From Diprion similis (lineage: Eukaryota; Arthropoda; Insecta; Hymenoptera; Diprionidae): a stretch of DNA of 64,000 bases. The stretch spans positions 17,300,584-17,364,583 of the forward strand of contig NC_060116.1 in NCBI RefSeq assembly GCF_021155765.1, in the 5' to 3' direction. The notes under the pieces were generated by a model. It did not search any database and had not been told where the DNA came from. It saw only the letters and a program-made list of their open reading frames with translations. Shown here piece after piece: positions 42,763-55,103 of this stretch. Every line of letters starts with the position of its first letter. The stretch's first letter is position 1. The position numbers were made by a program, and so were the translations under genes.

Positions 42763-45700
42763 TATACATATATTAAAGTTAGAAGAGAAAAATTATTCGT
42801 CGCGGAATGAATTTCCGCACGTGTACCTTAATTCAAGTACGTACATTAACTACTCAAAGTTTCGTCGGGGTGAAACTTTTCATCTCTCAAAGGAAAACTA
42901 TGTCGGTTCGGTATAATTATACGAATATAAATATATTTAATAATCAACCAACCTGCTGCCCTGGGATTTTTTTGTCTTGGTCCTCTTAACAACGGTCCGA
43001 ATATCGTCAGGTATCGGCATTGTCGACGCGTAGCCATGTTCAGCCTCTGAAATATGACAAAAACGAACGTCTTCGTGTAATAAAACATATATATCATATA
43101 AAAATCCGATATAACATGGTGCGGAGTTTGATTCTCTGATCTATACCCTGCCCTCATAATTTAAAAGGTCCTAACGCCAAAATAACAAGACTCATAAAAT
43201 TGTGTATTTTTTTAAAATTTAACACAGAGAAAGTACAAAAATTGAGTTTCGAAAAAAATTTTTATCTATCGGGGCTTTCTAAATTAAGAGGGCAGTACCC
43301 TCCATGTACCTTCGCACACAGATTATATTAATATACAACAACAACAACCTACGCTAAGTGTTTGTCTGGTGTTGGTCTGGCGAGGTGTATCAACGATACG
43401 TATTACGTATATATGTATTTAGTATATACATATTATACATACATATGCGTAGAGTATAAGCTGATGGAGAAAGACGGTGTAATCGAATCATTATTCAACC
43501 GAGTCACGTGCAACGGCGGCGGTGCGAGAGGAGAGGAGGACTATTTTGTGAGTGTAGAACCCGCGAGACGAAGAGCCGCGAATTTTATGTAGAAATTAAA
43601 TAATCCCTTGGAGGAATGACTGCAACGTCAATTCGTTCCTGACATATTTCCATATACATATATAATCTACATTGTACATAGCTCAATTCTCTATTATACA
43701 ATACGATTGAAAGACAAAAATTTACATTACTTATGATAAAATTATTTCATAATTCTATATTGTATCTGTAAATCATGTGTATGTCTTTTACTATTAAATT
43801 GTTCATAAATTTCTGCTCTTCTTCAGACAGAAACAGCAACAAGGCAATACTTTTCGGCGGTCCATAGTTCGGAGTGGAAAAATTATTACGTATGCCCTGC
43901 ACAACTAACGTAGGAATTATGGTGGAATTAAGTTACATGTAGCTGCTACTGCATACGTAAACAACATGAAGCGTACTCCTTTGCTTGTTTAATGAAATAA
44001 CAAAACGCGTTTACCTCGGTGGCAATCCTCGAACTGTATATAAATATCCCGTATAAATTTCAACACATTATCACCGTTGATAATCGTCTAAACTTGACAA
44101 ATGACAGATAGTATTCTAGTTATTTTTACAAAAGAGACATATCATGCAACAGAGAACACGCACTGAAGAGAAAGAAGAACAGACTGAGAAGAGTAAAAAG
44201 AGATAAAAATAAAAACCAAGAATCATTACCTAGTCGATCAGCAATTAGTGAAATAAAAGTGTAGAGAAAAAATTTGCAAAAAAACAAAAAAAAAAACAAA
44301 AAAACAAAACAAAACAACAAGCCCCGTCGTACAGTGATAGGAAAACGCAAGTGAAAAGACAGGAGAGTGGCGAGCATGAGGAGAGGTTCGTCGGTATATC
44401 TGGTGTAGCGTATAAAGCAGGATTATACGAAACCAGGCACGCGAGCAAGCGAGCTCACGGCCATCGAGCCGTGACGACAAGTAAGACGCGGACGCTGCCA
44501 CGCCATCTGACCCAATGCTTTCACGTTAGTCCCGTTATATTACTGGGCGAGTGAGCGAGCGAGTGAGTGAGTGAGAGAGTGAGCTGGCAAACTAAACACC
44601 GGAGGAGGTTGATCTCAAGGGCTATGCCGGTCGAGAAGAGAGAGAGAGAAGAGAAGAAGGAGTAGGAGGAGTAGGAGGCGGAGGAGGAGGAGGAGGGATG
44701 AAGAAAACGCGACACGAGAGATAGAGGAAGAGAGTGCGGGACGATTAAAAAAAAAAGGATGTTGGCGGACTGACGGATGGACGGAGAACGAAGATCATGA
44801 TTCGGAGGAAGATGTACCGAGGTGGGGGGAAAGAAGAGAATAATACTGTTAGTGTATAATATACACGTAACGCCTATGTGCGCATCCTGTCGAGATAATG
44901 TTACAGACTGCATGAACTTTAAGAAAATTGACGAGTATACATTAGCCCGAACCTCCAAATCAGCTTCAAATAATTAGAACACTATGACCCAATTTTTTCA
45001 AATTCTTACATCAAGTCTAAGATAGTCTGCTTTGTGGTCGAAGTTTCTTATGGAAATAACATGAGAAAAACTTTTTTCTCAGTATATATTTTATTGTAAA
45101 AGTAATAATGTTTGAAAAAATTTTTTAACCGCGATGTTTTAGTCGGCATTAGTGCTACTGTCTGGGAAAAAAATCACATAATCAAACCACGCAATCTCGA
45201 CGAATTGCACACCCCCGAAATCTGATTTTTTTTTTTTATTTAGAGAAAGTGCAATTCGTCTAGATTTGCTGGTATCGTGATGTAAATTTTTTTAAAGGTA
45301 GTAGCACTAATGCCGACTAAAACCTCGCAGTTACAGATTATTTTAAATATTATTACTTTTTCAATAAAATATATACCGAGAAAAAGTGAGGCGGCAAAAA
45401 TTCGTCAACACCTTAAAGATGCATTTTCTACATTTCTATTTTACCTGTACACGACTATCGTGCAGTGTAGAGTCACCTACATAATATGTGCCTAAAGTTT
45501 CACGCTCTCTAACTTTTTTCACCACAAATTGTGACCGCCAGCCACACCGTGTCGCGTTAGTAACGCGACTTTATTGGCTGTACATAAACCGTATCCGTAG
45601 AAAAGGAGAAGAGAAAAAGAAAGAAGTAGAGAAAAAAAAAATGAGGACTCGAGTCCGATGAGAAAAAGAAATTAATGAAATACGGAGAAGTTTCGTGATA

Positions 45701-46031
45701 AGCTACAGCCTAATCGGCCGAAAAGAAGAAAATACGTTGGCTATAATTATTTTCGAATTATGCCCGGTACATAATTCCCAAATGCATATACGTGTATGAT
45801 ATCATGTATGTATGAATTTTAGATCATTATTTCAGGCAAGCTAGAAACTATTCGTTCCTATCTATGTATACATATAAGACGGAGATAGGTATAGTAATAA
45901 TATCAGTGAGAAAACAATGATAATAACACTGATACGATTTCTTAAAAATCGATTATCGATGCTGCAGCGTATCCGATACATTCGAACAAAACAATGTTCT
46001 ATAGGTATGCATCGTTGCACCAATCGCTTCC

Positions 46032-46071
<40 letters not shown>

Positions 46072-47726
46072 TACTGTTGTCGTTGTCCTCGTCGTCGTCG
46101 CCGTCGTCGTCGTCATTATCATTATTATACATATTGATATTATCATCTGCACCACCGCGACGCGTTATCAGTTTATTGTTAGTTATATTATCGTTATAAT
46201 ATGTACCATGAGCACATCTGTACTTTGGCACTGCATACAGTGCACTCGCAGGAACACAATACATGCGTCGCGATTACGACTGCCTACAACTACATATATA
46301 GATGTATACATATATGTATAGGTGCAGTATTTATAACAAGATCGCAGACACAATACACATATATAAATATATAGACGCGCTCGCCTACACATCGCACGCA
46401 GACAGCACTTGTAGAGGCAAAACGGAGAGTCAATCAAGCAACCCCCCCCCCCACCCCCACCCTCGTTGCAGTAGCTATATAGTATAGTATAGGTATACCT
46501 ACGAGACTGGCTGCATGCATGCTGTGCACCAGTTCTCAAAACTCTCCGTCAAGTGGAATGATAAAAAGTAATGTGAATATATAGATGTGTCCAAGGTTGA
46601 ACTCCCTGGCTCGGTGAGAGGGAGAAAAAGAGGAGGGACGGAGAGGTTAGATGCACGCTACGTGTAGGGGAGGGAGGGGGGGAGGGTGAAAGGCCTACAG
46701 GGTTGCTGGGAGAGTGAAACACCGGAGGAAGGAACGAGGACGGTAACCGAGTCACACACTGACGCACGCACGCCTGCTGCAGAGCCGCTCATCGCTCGGC
46801 ACCATCCATACATACGTACGCGTATAGGTATATGTATAGGTATAGGTATGTACATGCGTGAATACGTAGCTGACGTTGGCCTCGGCGGCGTACGTGACAA
46901 CAAGTGCAACGCGGGGCAACAGTGTGTGTGTGTGTGTGGAATGTCAATGTGTACGAAGGTGTTACACTGCAGCGGAGACGCTCATTTAGTAAATATACCT
47001 ATATAGAGTATACATATAGGTAGTACGTAAGAGCTGCTAGATGCAGCAATGCATGCACGGATATCTGCTCTACGCTAATCCGCCTGTTATATCCACCACC
47101 TACGTCACATATTTTGTGTGTGTGTGCGCACCTATACGTATGACGAACGTAGAGACCAGGCGAATTCGATGAGACACGATTCTTCGACGACGAGGAGTAC
47201 TTACGTGCGCGTGATCACGTACGAACGAAATGGCAAGAGGTGCAACAACGGACCTCGTCTTATAGTAGGCATATGTATAGCATCATGCTGTACAAGATCG
47301 CGACGACGCGTATACCGGCATGTCGTCTCGTTTCGAGGCCGCGTCACTGCACCGCGAACATAAGAAACAGATGCAAAGAAATATAAACGATTTTTATTTT
47401 CACATGTAGTTGTTCTACAGACAAGAAGGAAAATGTTTGTGATTTTTACAATTATTTTTTTAACGTTGATTTTCCGAATCAACATGTACTACATTATTCA
47501 CTATATATACAAGGATGAAGTTAGTAACGTACGTTACTACGATAACGATGCACGTTTAGGAGAAATAGTTACTTCGCACCTTGTTTAGAAACGATAAATA
47601 AAATACACTCATATCGTGCAAAGCCAACTTTACCTTAAAAGTCATTCTAAAATTGCGCAATAATGATTACATTCTCCCTAATGTTTCGTTACGTTAGCGT
47701 TGTTATACTAACATCAGCCTCATTTC

Positions 47727-47760
<34 letters not shown>

Positions 47761-48655
47761 TTAGGATACATATGCCAATTTGCCTGAAAATCCAGAAGTC
47801 CGCACGCATCTTACCGCATACTTTTTTCCCTACGTGCTATTTTTGTTTGTTTGCGCGAATATTTTCCTCGTCCGCTACCCGACGAGAAGATGTGGCACGT
47901 ATAAGACTCTCGAATTACTTTCTTATGTAAGCCTTGTCGTTGCGCGCGTTCTGCAAGTTCTGATGCTGAGTTCGGTGCATTCAGACACACGCGGTGCATA
48001 CATATGTAATATATACTCGTGTGTATGTATGTCTGTATATTATATATAAATACACACACACCCACGCGCGCATAATATTAATTTATCGAACGATCGGGGT
48101 CGGGTCATTCAGATTAAACGAATACCAGGGTCGTAATTTTTTAGACGTATGTGACATGTGTGTATTTGAACGGGCCCGAACGAGATCGAGAACGTTTCTT
48201 TTCCACCGTCAATTGGATGACTTGATTTTGGAATTGTATAATTAATTGTCGGTACATCGATCAGAAAGTCGTATTATAAAAACGACTACAATCCCTTGTG
48301 TAACTTCAGAAACGCGTTCCCTAAATTTTTGTATACACACAATAATGTCCTAACACCAGCAATGCATAAAAAGTTACATATTTTTATGAAATAAGCTTCA
48401 ACGTCTTTACCCAAGAAACAACGGCCGAATAAAAACATGCGTTATAAAAAATAATGATACCATCAACAACAACAACAACAACAACAAAAACAACAACTTG
48501 CTTTCTACTGTCATCTACATAATATATCGATCGAAATAACTGTGTAGATGTATATATATATATATATATATACATGAAATTTGAAATTCTGAATGCATTA
48601 ATTAGTTCTCCACCCAGTACCAGGTACCTACGACGAAGATTCTTACGAGACCGTG

Positions 48656-48691
<36 letters not shown>

Positions 48692-49350
48692 AGAATAGGA
48701 ATTTGTCCTGATTGAAAAACTATTAACAAACATTTCAGTTCCTCCTTCCTCGTCACCCTCGCAACGCGAAGAACGTCACATGCGACGCGCGCGGACGGAG
48801 CGTGTGCGATGCACATCCCAACACACGTCCAGGTTTCACTCTACGTGTTTTATGCTAGGATGTAGGTACGTTTCGAGGGACCTCCCCGCATGCACGCGCA
48901 TCGTCGCGCACACACGCGTACGTTCGAAACGCACCCCGAAGCGAGGTTTAAGTATAATCCAGACGCGGCACTCCGCATCGTCATTGTCCTCACGCAACGC
49001 ACACGCGCCACGGCCGATGCAACTCTAGGCTCGCACATACAACACGCCGAGTGACAGAAGAGAAGAAGATCGCCGCTCGGCTGACTGACTGACGATGACA
49101 CTTGCTTCGAGCGAAGACCACGCGTCGTGTCGCTTCCTCGCAAACATCGCCGGCTGTTTGCTGGTTGGGATTAACGCAAGACAAACAGACAAACAGACAA
49201 ACAGCCAGACAGACAGATAGACAGACCTAGTCGGGAAACGAGCGAATGCAGGGAGGAGGAAGGAGTAGAAGAATCAAACTGCATCCTGCACTTACCCCTT
49301 TCTCTTCGTTCAATGTATTCAGCGGCCTCCAGGAGGGCAGCAATGCTCAT
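42415..49350 (-). CDS. Mxd: Max-dimerisation repressor (Mad/Mxd/Mxi1 family), first three coding exons, 3' partial
   Basis: Exons 49350-49296, 43046-42953 and 42444-42415 join in frame (55+94+30 nt, 59 codons plus two bases). Exon 1 encodes MSIAALLEAAEYIERRER, the amphipathic Sin3-interaction helix of Mad proteins. Exon 2 gives EAEHGYASTMPIPDDIR followed by a basic KRTKTKKSQ stretch. Exon 3, only 30 nt, gives TTHNELEKN and two bases of the next codon, the start of the bHLH basic region. Donors are G/GTAAGT, AG/GTTGGT and AG/GTGAGT; acceptors are TTTCAG and TTCCAG. Family knowledge: these nuclear proteins pair with Max, bind CACGTG E-boxes and recruit Sin3-HDAC to oppose Myc. The remaining HLH and zipper exons were not found down to position 1, so the gene probably runs off the left edge through a very long third intron. 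The choice among Mad1, Mxi1 and Mad4 orthologues is open; insects usually have one Mxd-type gene besides Mnt. The start has an A at -3. Confidence 0.9.
42700..42759. repeat. (TA)30 microsatellite in Mxd intron 2
   Basis: An uninterrupted AT run of about 60 bp, 194 bp downstream of exon 2 in transcription order. Confidence 0.95.
45069..45388. mobile_element. Fold-back (MITE-like) inverted repeat in Mxd intron 1
   Basis: The left arm from about 45069 is mirrored by the right arm ending about 45388. The outer parts share CTCAGTATATATTTTATTG against CTCGGTATATATTTTATTG (right arm reverse-complemented). The next parts share GTTTTAGTCGGCATTAGTG exactly (left 45136-45154). The inner parts share GACGAATTGCAC. 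So nearly the whole 320 bp folds on itself with roughly 15% divergence and small indels. There is no ORF, which is typical of a non-autonomous fold-back element or MITE. No clear target-site duplication was seen, so the family is unassigned. Confidence 0.65.
46031..46071. repeat. (TCA)n triplet repeat
   Basis: Thirteen TCA units followed by degenerate GTC/ATT triplets to about 46135. Confidence 0.92.
48463..48487. repeat. (AAC)8 triplet repeat
   Basis: Eight AAC units in Mxd intron 1; TA runs follow at 48550-48572 and 48659-48688. Confidence 0.9.
49180..49227. repeat. (ACAAACAG)n octanucleotide repeat
   Basis: Three ACAAACAG units grade into AGACAGAC copies, 70 bp downstream of Mxd exon 1 in transcription order. 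Confidence 0.88.
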
Positions 49351-50379
49351 ATTTCCGTGATTTTCAGATTACCCTGCACTGTCGATGCGTACCGTTAATT
49401 CTCTTCCCGTTCCGTCGTCGCGCTGCTTCGTAGTCACTTTTTCTTACAGGCGATTACCTTTGTTTATATTTTATCTCGTCCCTCGAGGATTAAGTTAAGT
49501 TATTTTTCTTTTGTCTAACGTTAACACCAAGTTGACTCGTCGCCGCAATTCGTTCCCTGACTTTTCTTCACTTTTTCACTATTACGGGAAGTCAGGCGTT
49601 TTTTGTTGTTAGATAAAATCCTTTTACGCGCGCGCGTCGATTGTGTGCGTGTGTATCTGTGTGAGAGAGTGTGTGCGAGTGTGGGAATATATGTATATAT
49701 AAGTGAATATTCTGTACGCGAGTTTGTGCTTACTTGACGTTTAATAGACTTATTCTTTATCTTACGTTATCCTCGATACCACGAATTAATCTCATCACTT
49801 TCTCCCCTCCACTAGTTTTCTCTTTCTCTTTCTCTCTCTTCTTTCTCTCTCTATTCCACACTCGAATTCCGTTTCTCGATCCGCTTATGTCCCGAACGTC
49901 ACGCAATAACGCTCGATGACGGTCACTTTTGTTTAACGCACACTTTCGACGTAATGGAAGAGCAAAGGAAAGCGGGGCTGGTGGAGGGGCGAAAATAAAA
50001 CGGAAAAGCGGAACAAAACACGATCGCACACGTAACGCTGAGACAGCGGAGTTAAGTTGAAAACAGGTATTAAAAACACGACGTTGTTCACGACAGGAGG
50101 AAGGAAGTATGTAGTAATGAAAAAGCGGAGAACCCACTCGAAACTACCGCGTTCTCGTTAATCTCGCACAGATTATTTATATTTATATTTTTTAAATAAA
50201 AAATGTAACAAAAAAAAAACAAAACAACCAAGAAACAACCAGCCAACCAATCGACTAACAATCGAACGAACGAACGAACGGACACAAGGAACGCACGACG
50301 GCCTGGCTCCGCACCTCGCGAGCACTCTCACGCATTTATCGATGTCAAACGTCTTTGCACCGACGGACCAGCCGTCCCG

Positions 50380-50500
50380 CACTAACGCGCCCTCTCATTG
50401 GCCGAGCATTGCGCGAGTGCATGGATACGGCCAATCGGAGCGGCGGACAGAGAGGCGGCCGTGCAGTCCGCCACTACAGTGCTACGGTGCCACTACCTGA
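50380..50500. promoter_or_regulatory. Candidate CpG-rich promoter of Mxd with two CCAAT boxes
   Basis: A GC- and CpG-rich block about 1.05 kb upstream of the Mxd start codon has an inverted CCAAT (ATTGG, about 50396-50400) and a direct CCAAT (about 50430-50434) 30 bp apart. It is followed by CGGCGGACAGAGAGGCGGCC. No TATA box is obvious. Its position fits the Mxd 5' end; a divergent transcript to the right is possible but unproven. Confidence 0.4.
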
Positions 50501-50579
50501 CGGTGTCACGTGAATTTCATGCCCGAAAACAAAACAAACAGCTGGCTCTGGCTGACGCTCATACGTGCGCCACTATTTT

Positions 50580-50619
50580 TCTTTCTTTCTTTCTTTCTTT
50601 CCTTCTTTCTTTCTTTCTT
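50580..50619. repeat. (CTTT)10 tetranucleotide repeat
   Basis: About ten CTTT units with one interruption, just right of the CpG-rich promoter candidate. Confidence 0.9.
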
Positions 50620-51525
50620 AGTTTCTAATCTACATCAGTTTTCGCTTTTCTTTTTCTTTCTTCTTTTTTTGCTTTTTCATCTTTCTCCCGTACTTCACCG
50701 ACGAACCGTATTATAATTAAGAGATCGAACGATACACCACGCGGGCGATCTTCTCTGCCGCCGCCACCTTACACTTCTCTCTACGTTTCTTTCCTTTTCT
50801 TCTTCCTTTTCCTTTTTTAGTATACCGACGCGACGAACCCTGTCGACCACTCAAACTTGGCCCCGATTAAAGAAAACAAACTAATATACCTAAGTTTATG
50901 CATATCCATCGTCCGCAGTTCGTTCTTGTGGGTATTTCAAACCCCGAGATTGATGCGACGAGGATTCCGAATCGACAACTCTTTCTTTTGCTTTCTTTCG
51001 TATATTTTTTACCGCGACGCTACGTCACCAGTAACTGCTACTTATTATACATGTATCTTGTAAACCCCCATCACAGCGATTTATTGAACAACAGATATGG
51101 TACTTCCGTTTTCATTGTTGACCATGATTGCTGTTGTAGCTACTAATGAGTTGGGAATAAATTAAAAACGAATTAAAATAACAAACGACTAAGGGACAGG
51201 AAGTTGGGTAGAGAAAACGTGAAACTATCAGAGAAAAAAAAGAAAATATTTCTCCCCCTTTGTTAGACAAGTCAAATGAGAAACATGAAATATATGGAGT
51301 GTAATCTATACACATTGTAGTACCTCGATATTTTATACAGCCTAACGATTCTCTAAGACAGGTCATACTTCATGGTACAGGTAATCGATATTGGGACAAA
51401 TCTTAGCTTGAAAACTCTAACGTATCATTCGATTGTATCACATATTCAAACTGTCTCCTGGTATATGTAATCAATAAAAATATGTTTTCATTACCGTAAA
51501 ATAAACTGCACGCCTATACTTTGAC

Positions 51526-51531
51526 TTTATT
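51526..51531 (-). promoter_or_regulatory. Candidate polyadenylation signal, DALRD3
   Basis: AATAAA on the minus strand, 237 bp past the DALRD3 stop, is the first exact hexamer I found downstream. Confidence 0.4.
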
Positions 51532-51767
51532 AGATACCGTCGCATGCAAACACATCGTCTTTCAGGTGCACCTTTATCAACATTATCAAATAACGCTGAT
51601 AGATAAGCTGTATATAAGGCTCAGGTTTTTGAGATCTTACGAGAGAAGCGTACAAAGAGAAAGGAGAGAGAAAGAGAGTAGAGACGGTTCTCAACTCACT
51701 CATATTGTTTCCAATCGGCTGGAAATTTTGCGATTCAATTGGTCGGTCAATTAGTTCCAATTTATCA

Positions 51768-53739
51768 TTACATTCTCGAAACTGGATCTAGATTAAGTAG
51801 ACTCAAAGCATTGCGTGTTACTATCTGTATTGCCTTCAGAAGATACAATCTTGCCATCATAGTTGGTAATAAATGATCTCGTCCTTCCTGCAACATCGAC
51901 AAAATATTGTTTACTCGAGTCATTCTGAAGTACTGTCTTTAGCCATTGAAAGATTTAATACTGTTACAATAAAAATTCAGGGGTTCCTCACTCTCTTCAA
52001 TTTTGACCATAAATTTTTTTATTTTTATAACTCTCGACTTTGTTTGAGAAAAGAAGTACCAATAAAATTGAAAGGAGCAATTGTCCTATGCAGTATAAAA
52101 TTATACCTACAGTCAATACGCGAACTCGGCGATAATAGGCGCTGAACTTGCTGGCCAATCGTGACAAAAACGAGCATATGTAGTGTGGACAAACCTCCAG
52201 ATCTCCGGTGAGCCTCGCACAACTTTTTACCATTTCTGGATAGCCAAGTAAAAAGATGTGCATCAATTCCCACTCCTCCTGGAATTGAACGAAAGTATTG
52301 GGAATTAATATCTGAAAGAAAACTTTGAAATTTCTCTCAATTATTCAATTATTAAGAGAGACTTTTACCGCTTCCCTGAGTAGTGAAAAATCCACCTCTT
52401 CAATACTTGGCAAACTCGGGTAGTCTCCTTTCAAGTATTGTTGGTCAAACTTCTGAAATATTGCTGATATCCTAGCTGTATTATACAAAATAAAGGACGA
52501 ACCTGAAACAATTGAATATTTCATTTTATGTGTAAAAACGGCGTCAGGTTAAACGTAGAAGGTAAAAATATAAGGGAAATCAGTTGATTTATAAATAAGA
52601 GAAGAGTTCCAGCCCCAAATGTTTGGATGAAGTACTGTATTCGAAAACTACTCATAGTTAGAATAGAAAAAGCTGAACCACAAATCTGAGAATTTTTCAT
52701 AATGATAACAGCTCTAATACTTATTTTAATTCATATTCACCTTTAACATTTATAGTAGTCTCATCCAAGCCTAGCTCGGAAGAAATTGTAAGAGTACGAC
52801 TAGGTTTCACAGCCAAAAACTGTAACGCAATCACTGCCTCTGCGATTTGCGAAAGTACAGAATTTTGTTCATGTTTCGGTTCAGCCAAATCAGACAGTCT
52901 ATGTTCTGTTGTATCGGCTAGCTCCGCCAACTTTCGACGCAAATATTCAGCTTCTGTGAGCGCAGTTTCCTTTGTTCCGGTAACAGAATTCTTTGTCACC
53001 CCACATAACAGTATTTTGGGATATTTGGTCAAATCTCTTTTTGACTTGGTGGTCACATAATACCTGTCACTGTCGCTACCTTCGGATACCTGGTATCCGT
53101 TAGCCTTGACTATATTTTCAGCCACACCTTTAATCAGACGCAATCGTAGGTTTGTCAAATCTGAGTCTAGATCTTTGACGATATGAAAAAAGAAAGATCC
53201 ACACTTTGGCGTTAATTGACCATAGCTATGGTCTCTGACCACAATACGAGCTAGTCCGTTTGCAAAAGTCTGAGTTCTGTTTAAAAATACGGATACTCTT
53301 TCATTTCGAAGCTGACATGTCTCGATTTTCAGAGACCAATTGCTACTAGCTTGTACTATATTCTGAAAGGCCTAGAATGATGATCAAAGATATCGTTACT
53401 TCCGATGCGGTGTGATACGAGAAATAGGTTAGAAAACGTTGGAGGTTATGTTTCTCTCACCTTTTCCACAGCATCGCAGTCCTCAAATTTTATCTCATTT
53501 CTGATTAAGTAGTGCTCAAGTATATTCCCACAGCTCGTCGTTGGTGTGAAACTATTTCGAAACACTTTCTTCCAAGTATCGAGGTTCGTTAAGAAACACA
53601 CGTCTCCGTACTCCGACAGATTTTCATTGTTTATTTTAAGGATTGAAGGATCTTCATTGAATTCATTTTCCTCACCCAACAACAAACGGCAAATACTGTT
53701 CACTAACTCCTTTATCCTGAAATCTGAACACCCTTCCAT
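51768..53739 (-). CDS. DALRD3: DALRD3, DALR anticodon-binding-domain protein (tRNA m3C cofactor), complete
   Basis: Five exons: 53739-53461, 53371-52741, 52502-52369, 52311-52111 and 51887-51768, total 1365 nt, 454 residues plus stop TAA. Introns are 89, 238, 57 and 223 bp, all GT-AG. The N-terminal half is a degenerate arginyl-tRNA-synthetase-like region without the class I HIGH/KMSKS active site. The C-terminal half is the DALR all-helical domain, from about residue 255 (AVIALQFLAVKPSRTL) through SSFILYNTARISAIFQKFD, PSIEEVDFSLLREA and SRLASKFSAYYRRVRVL to LYLLKAIQIVTRNALSLL near the C-terminus. In vertebrates DALRD3 binds particular arginine tRNAs and supports METTL2-dependent 3-methylcytidine at position 32; it is not itself a ligase. 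The start chosen is the first ATG (MEGCSDFRIK). The length is close to the vertebrate protein (about 540) minus variable linkers. A possible second acceptor lies 9 nt inside exon 2. It sits head-to-tail with FHIP2, 1.36 kb apart, so independent transcription is likely. Confidence 0.93.
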
Positions 53740-53817
53740 ATCTTCCAAACACTCGGGACTTATTCTTTAACAAGTGACAACACTCAACCCCAGTTGATAA
53801 GATTCACTCGTTTTACA

Positions 53818-53823
53818 CACGTG
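53818..53823. promoter_or_regulatory. CACGTG E-box about 80 bp upstream of the DALRD3 start codon
   Basis: A palindromic CACGTG lies within CACACGTGGG just 5' of DALRD3, where a core promoter or 5' UTR would be. CACGTG is the site class for Myc/Max/Mxd, USF and TFE factors. Use in vivo is inference. Confidence 0.35.
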
Positions 53824-54976
53824 GGTTGATTCACTTGATTCATTCAAGATCACGTAGTCCCTCTACTACTACAACCATGGACGCAGACCACATACATACC
53901 ATACCAATACAAGAAATAGAGACGGGAAGGCCCTCTATCTTTCACAGCCTTTATCACTCACAACTGTATGCCTGAAATGTTGTTAAAATATTTTAAATGC
54001 CATTTTTCTTAATACGTTATTGTATATTTTACAAAACGGAATATATTCGCCGGAATATGGCGTGAAGTATGTTTGAGTCACTTCAAGAAATGTTTAGACT
54101 GAAGCTTTCTTTCGACAATCAAATATATTTTACGTGTTTCAATTAAGATGTTTGAAACAGTAATAGATAATAGGTAACTCATATAATCAGTTATCAAGAA
54201 AATGTTTTTATTGAAAACTAGTCGACTTAACAAATATATACATACATACCTATATCCATACAGTGTCATCATTGTACGTACAACAACAACAACAATAATA
54301 CTAACAATAATAATAACAATAATAATGCACAGCATCATCTTTGGGACGTTAATATTATTTAATCGAACATATTGGAAATAAACATTGTAGAAGGTGCAAT
54401 ACACCTTGTGCTGAACATGCCACGATTGCCTTTCATGAATGTAATACTTTGATTTGTACGTACGAATTTTTAGGTAATTTATCCATTCGACATGGATAAA
54501 TTACATCGTCAATTATACTTTAAGAAAACTTAATAAGGTACACGAAGTGTTAGCATATCTGATTTAGCTAGTCCTGCCGGCTAAAAAAAAAAAAAAAACA
54601 TTTTTTTTTTTGTATTTTGGAAAAAAAAAATGTGTCAATTATTTCACTTTGTCATCTTAGAACTACATTTTGTAATAGCATTGTAACCGACCAAAATAAA
54701 AACATCGATTATTATCGCTCAGACTCCGACAATACTTTCCCAAATTAAATATCTTGGCGAATATGAAACAGTACCTGTTCATAATTCGTATTACATACGG
54801 TGATTTCGTATTTTATTTTTACATCACCTGATCGGATATTTGTAATAGCGGGTTGTAATTGAAGTAACTTTGAAAAAGAATTTCACTTGGCTGGTACATG
54901 AATTCAGCATATTTTTCACTTTTCATAGTAAGCTAATTTCATTTACTGTGATCACTACTGCATTAGAAATCTTTTT

Positions 54977-54982
54977 TTTATT
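54977..54982 (-). promoter_or_regulatory. Candidate polyadenylation signal, FHIP2
   Basis: AATAAA on the minus strand about 120 bp past the FHIP2 TAA, within an A-rich (minus-strand) tract, would give a short 3' UTR. Confidence 0.45.
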
Positions 54983-55103
54983 TTTAGCAACATAAAAAAT
55001 CGAAAAGATTGGTACATTCAACTACTAAGGCCTTTTTTCGCATACGTTAATATTCTTCTAAAAGATTACGGACTAGCTTTAATACTTACAATAAGTACAT
55101 AAT

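Larger units (their letters stand above)
43047..49295 (-). other. Mxd: Mxd intron 1 (6.25 kb)
   Basis: Bounded by donor G/GTAAGT at exon 1 and acceptor TTTCAG at exon 2. It holds the fold-back element, an A/C-rich run at 44278-44320, a GAGT-rich tract at 44550-44585, a C13 run near 46442 and several triplet arrays. Sequence becomes CpG-rich at 48770-49150, near exon 1. No nested gene was recognised. Confidence 0.8.
49351..51767. other. Mxd 5' flank and DALRD3 3' flank
   Basis: The first kilobase should contain the Mxd 5' UTR and promoter; CT and TG repeats lie at 49650-49860. From 50.7 kb on the DNA is AT-rich and holds the candidate DALRD3 polyadenylation signal. No other coding sequence was recognised. 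Confidence 0.6.
53740..55103. other. Spacer between DALRD3 5' end and FHIP2 3' end
   Basis: The right part holds the FHIP2 3' UTR and its polyadenylation signal; the left 200 bp holds the DALRD3 promoter candidate with an E-box. Between them are AAC/AAT triplets at 54282-54326 and an A16...T12...A10 block at 54583-54630 that can fold on itself. Confidence 0.7.

Noticed and set aside
44778..44789. TGGACGGAGAAC, identical to the first 12 nt of miR-184
   Set aside because: The rest of the mature sequence differs, there is no hairpin, and it sits in a GA-rich low-complexity tract.
45862..46321. Overlapping frames rich in Ile, Asp or Met
   Set aside because: They come from the TCA/GTC triplet array.
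54078..54404. 108-codon minus-strand open frame between DALRD3 and FHIP2
   Set aside because: Ile/Val runs derive from AAC/AAT triplets and the rest is AT-driven; no family similarity.
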